Shown here: positions 4,711-5,508 of the stretch, piece by piece
Position numbering within the stretch: the first letter of the stretch is position 1
How the letters are laid out: every line of letters begins with the position of its first letter
Assembly (NCBI GenBank): GCA_015654965.1
Contig: JAATGD010000249.1
Location: 1 to 5,508 of the forward strand
Reading direction: 5' to 3'
DNA: 5,508 bases
DNA from: Hyphomicrobiales bacterium
GTDB taxonomy: Bacteria; Pseudomonadota; Alphaproteobacteria; Rhizobiales; Rhizobiaceae
Notes under the pieces: generated by a model
Told to the model about the DNA's origin: nothing
The model's input: only the letters and a program-made list of their open reading frames with translations
Databases searched by the model: none
Translations under genes and position numbers: made by a program

Positions 4711-5508
4711 GAAAACCTCAACAAAGGAGATTTTATCATGGCAAAGATTGCAACCAGAGACGGAACCCATATCTTCTACAAGGACTGGGGTCCGAAGAAC
4801 GCCCAGCCCGTTGTCTTTCACCACGGCTGGCCGCTTTCATCGGATGACTGGGACAACCAGATGCTGTTTTTCCTGTCGCATGGCTACCGTGTCATCGCCC
4901 ATGACCGGCGTGGCCATGGCCGTTCCGATCAGACCGACAATGGCAATGAGATGGACACCTATGCTGCCGATGTCGCAGAACTGGCAAAAGCACTCGACCT
5001 GAAGAATGCCATCCATATCGGCCACTCCACTGGCGGTGGCGAAGTGGCACGCTATGTGGCCCGTGCCGAAAAAGGTCGCGTTGCCAAGGCGGTGTTGCTG
5101 GGAGCCGTGCCGCCGATCATGGTCCAATCCGCGGCCAATCCTGAAGGCACCCCCCTCGAAGTGTTCGACGGTTTCCGCGCCGCACTCGCAACCAATCGGG
5201 CGCAGTTCTTCATCGACGTTCCATCCGGTCCATTTTACGGCTTCAACCGCCCCGGTGCAAAGATCAGTCAGGGTCTGATCGACAATTGGTGGCGTCAGGG
5301 CATGATGGGTGGGGCCAAGGCGCATTACGATTGCATCAAGGCTTTCTCAGAAACGGATTTCACCGCTGACCTCAAGGCGATTACGGTGCCGGTTCTTGTG
5401 ATGCATGGCGAGGATGATCAGGTCGTACCGATCGCCGATTCCGCGCACAAGGCGATCAAACTGCTGAAAGATGGCACGCTCAAGACCTATCCGGGCCTGT
5501 CGCATGGC
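4603..5508 (+). CDS. Tat-exported alpha/beta hydrolase, cofactor-free haloperoxidase/perhydrolase type (3' end cut off)
   Basis: The frame is open for 302 codons to the window edge. It belongs to the alpha/beta-hydrolase group annotated as non-heme chloroperoxidases or arylesterases, which hydrolyse esters and can make peracids from carboxylic acids and peroxide. Motifs are the oxyanion region HHGWPLSSDDW (73-83), DRRGHGRSD, the nucleophile Ser142 in GHSTGG, acid Asp272 in HGEDDQVVP, and His301 in LSHG, the second-last visible codon. About 15-20 residues are probably missing. Pro77 after Trp76 corresponds to the proline linked to perhydrolase activity in this family (L29P in the Pseudomonas fluorescens esterase). 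ATG 4603 has AAAGGA at 4591-4596, 6 nt upstream, and gives a twin-arginine leader; ATG 4738 would give the bare enzyme. It is divergent from the GlxA-type gene, which probably controls it. The physiological substrate is unknown. Confidence 0.92.
   Translation, partial: MTSTPHSSRLRTTRREVLISGSAALAAMALPLPSFAENLNKGDFIMAKIATRDGTHIFYKDWGPKNAQPVVFHHGWPLSSDDWDNQMLFFLSHGYRVIAHDRRGHGRSDQTDNGNEMDTYAADVAELAKALDLKNAIHIGHSTGGGEVARYVARAEKGRVAKAVLLGAVPPIMVQSAANPEGTPLEVFDGFRAALATNRAQFFIDVPSGPFYGFNRPGAKISQGLIDNWWRQGMMGGAKAHYDCIKAFSETDFTADLKAITVPVLVMHGEDDQVVPIADSAHKAIKLLKDGTLKTYPGLSHG
4723..4740 (+). promoter_or_regulatory. Internal ribosome binding site and second start inside the hydrolase gene
   Basis: AAAGGAGA (4723-4730) lies 8 nt (counted from GGAG) before ATG 4738, a stronger match to the 16S tail than the site before ATG 4603. 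The downstream protein begins MAKIATRDGTHIFYKDWG, exactly where typical leaderless members of the family begin, with the nucleophile then at Ser97. A cytoplasmic form made from this start is plausible but unproven; the site also reads in frame as NKGDFIM within the exported form. Confidence 0.55.

Overview
The window reads as ordinary chromosomal DNA of an alphaproteobacterium in the order Hyphomicrobiales. Brucella/Ochrobactrum is the best guess, from the moderately high GC content, the rhizobial/brucellar style of the threonine aldolase (SDNWAGAHPKI opening, SFGGTKNG lysine motif) and the gene types. That is recognition from memory, not a database result. I see no insertion sequence, phage gene, CRISPR array, tRNA or rRNA, and no clear sign of recent transfer.

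Layout: (1) At the left edge, the first 23 codons of a leftward gene run out of the window. (2) Positions 72-720 hold no convincing gene but several inverted repeats. (3) A rightward PLP-dependent threonine aldolase (ltaE type) starts at TTG 721 and ends in a clean intrinsic terminator. (4) A rightward two-gene operon follows: a TetR-family repressor overlapping by 4 nt a ten-helix DMT/EamA transporter. A 24-bp near-perfect palindrome lies over the -10 region of its promoter, so autorepression and control of the transporter are likely. (5) A leftward GlxA/FtrA-type regulator (DJ-1/PfpI-like domain plus AraC helix-turn-helix) converges on the transporter with only 8 nt between stop codons. (6) Divergent from it across 125 bp is a rightward alpha/beta hydrolase of the cofactor-free haloperoxidase/perhydrolase group, cut by the right edge just after its catalytic His.

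Working model: two self-contained regulator-plus-effector units lie side by side, TetR with an exporter and a GlxA-type regulator with a hydrolase, next to an amino-acid catabolic enzyme. The feature most worth a second look is the hydrolase's 5' end. It has two well-formed starts, one giving a Tat signal peptide and one 45 codons later with its own strong ribosome binding site giving the bare enzyme, and an inverted repeat covers the first ribosome binding site. I found no convincing new multi-gene system.
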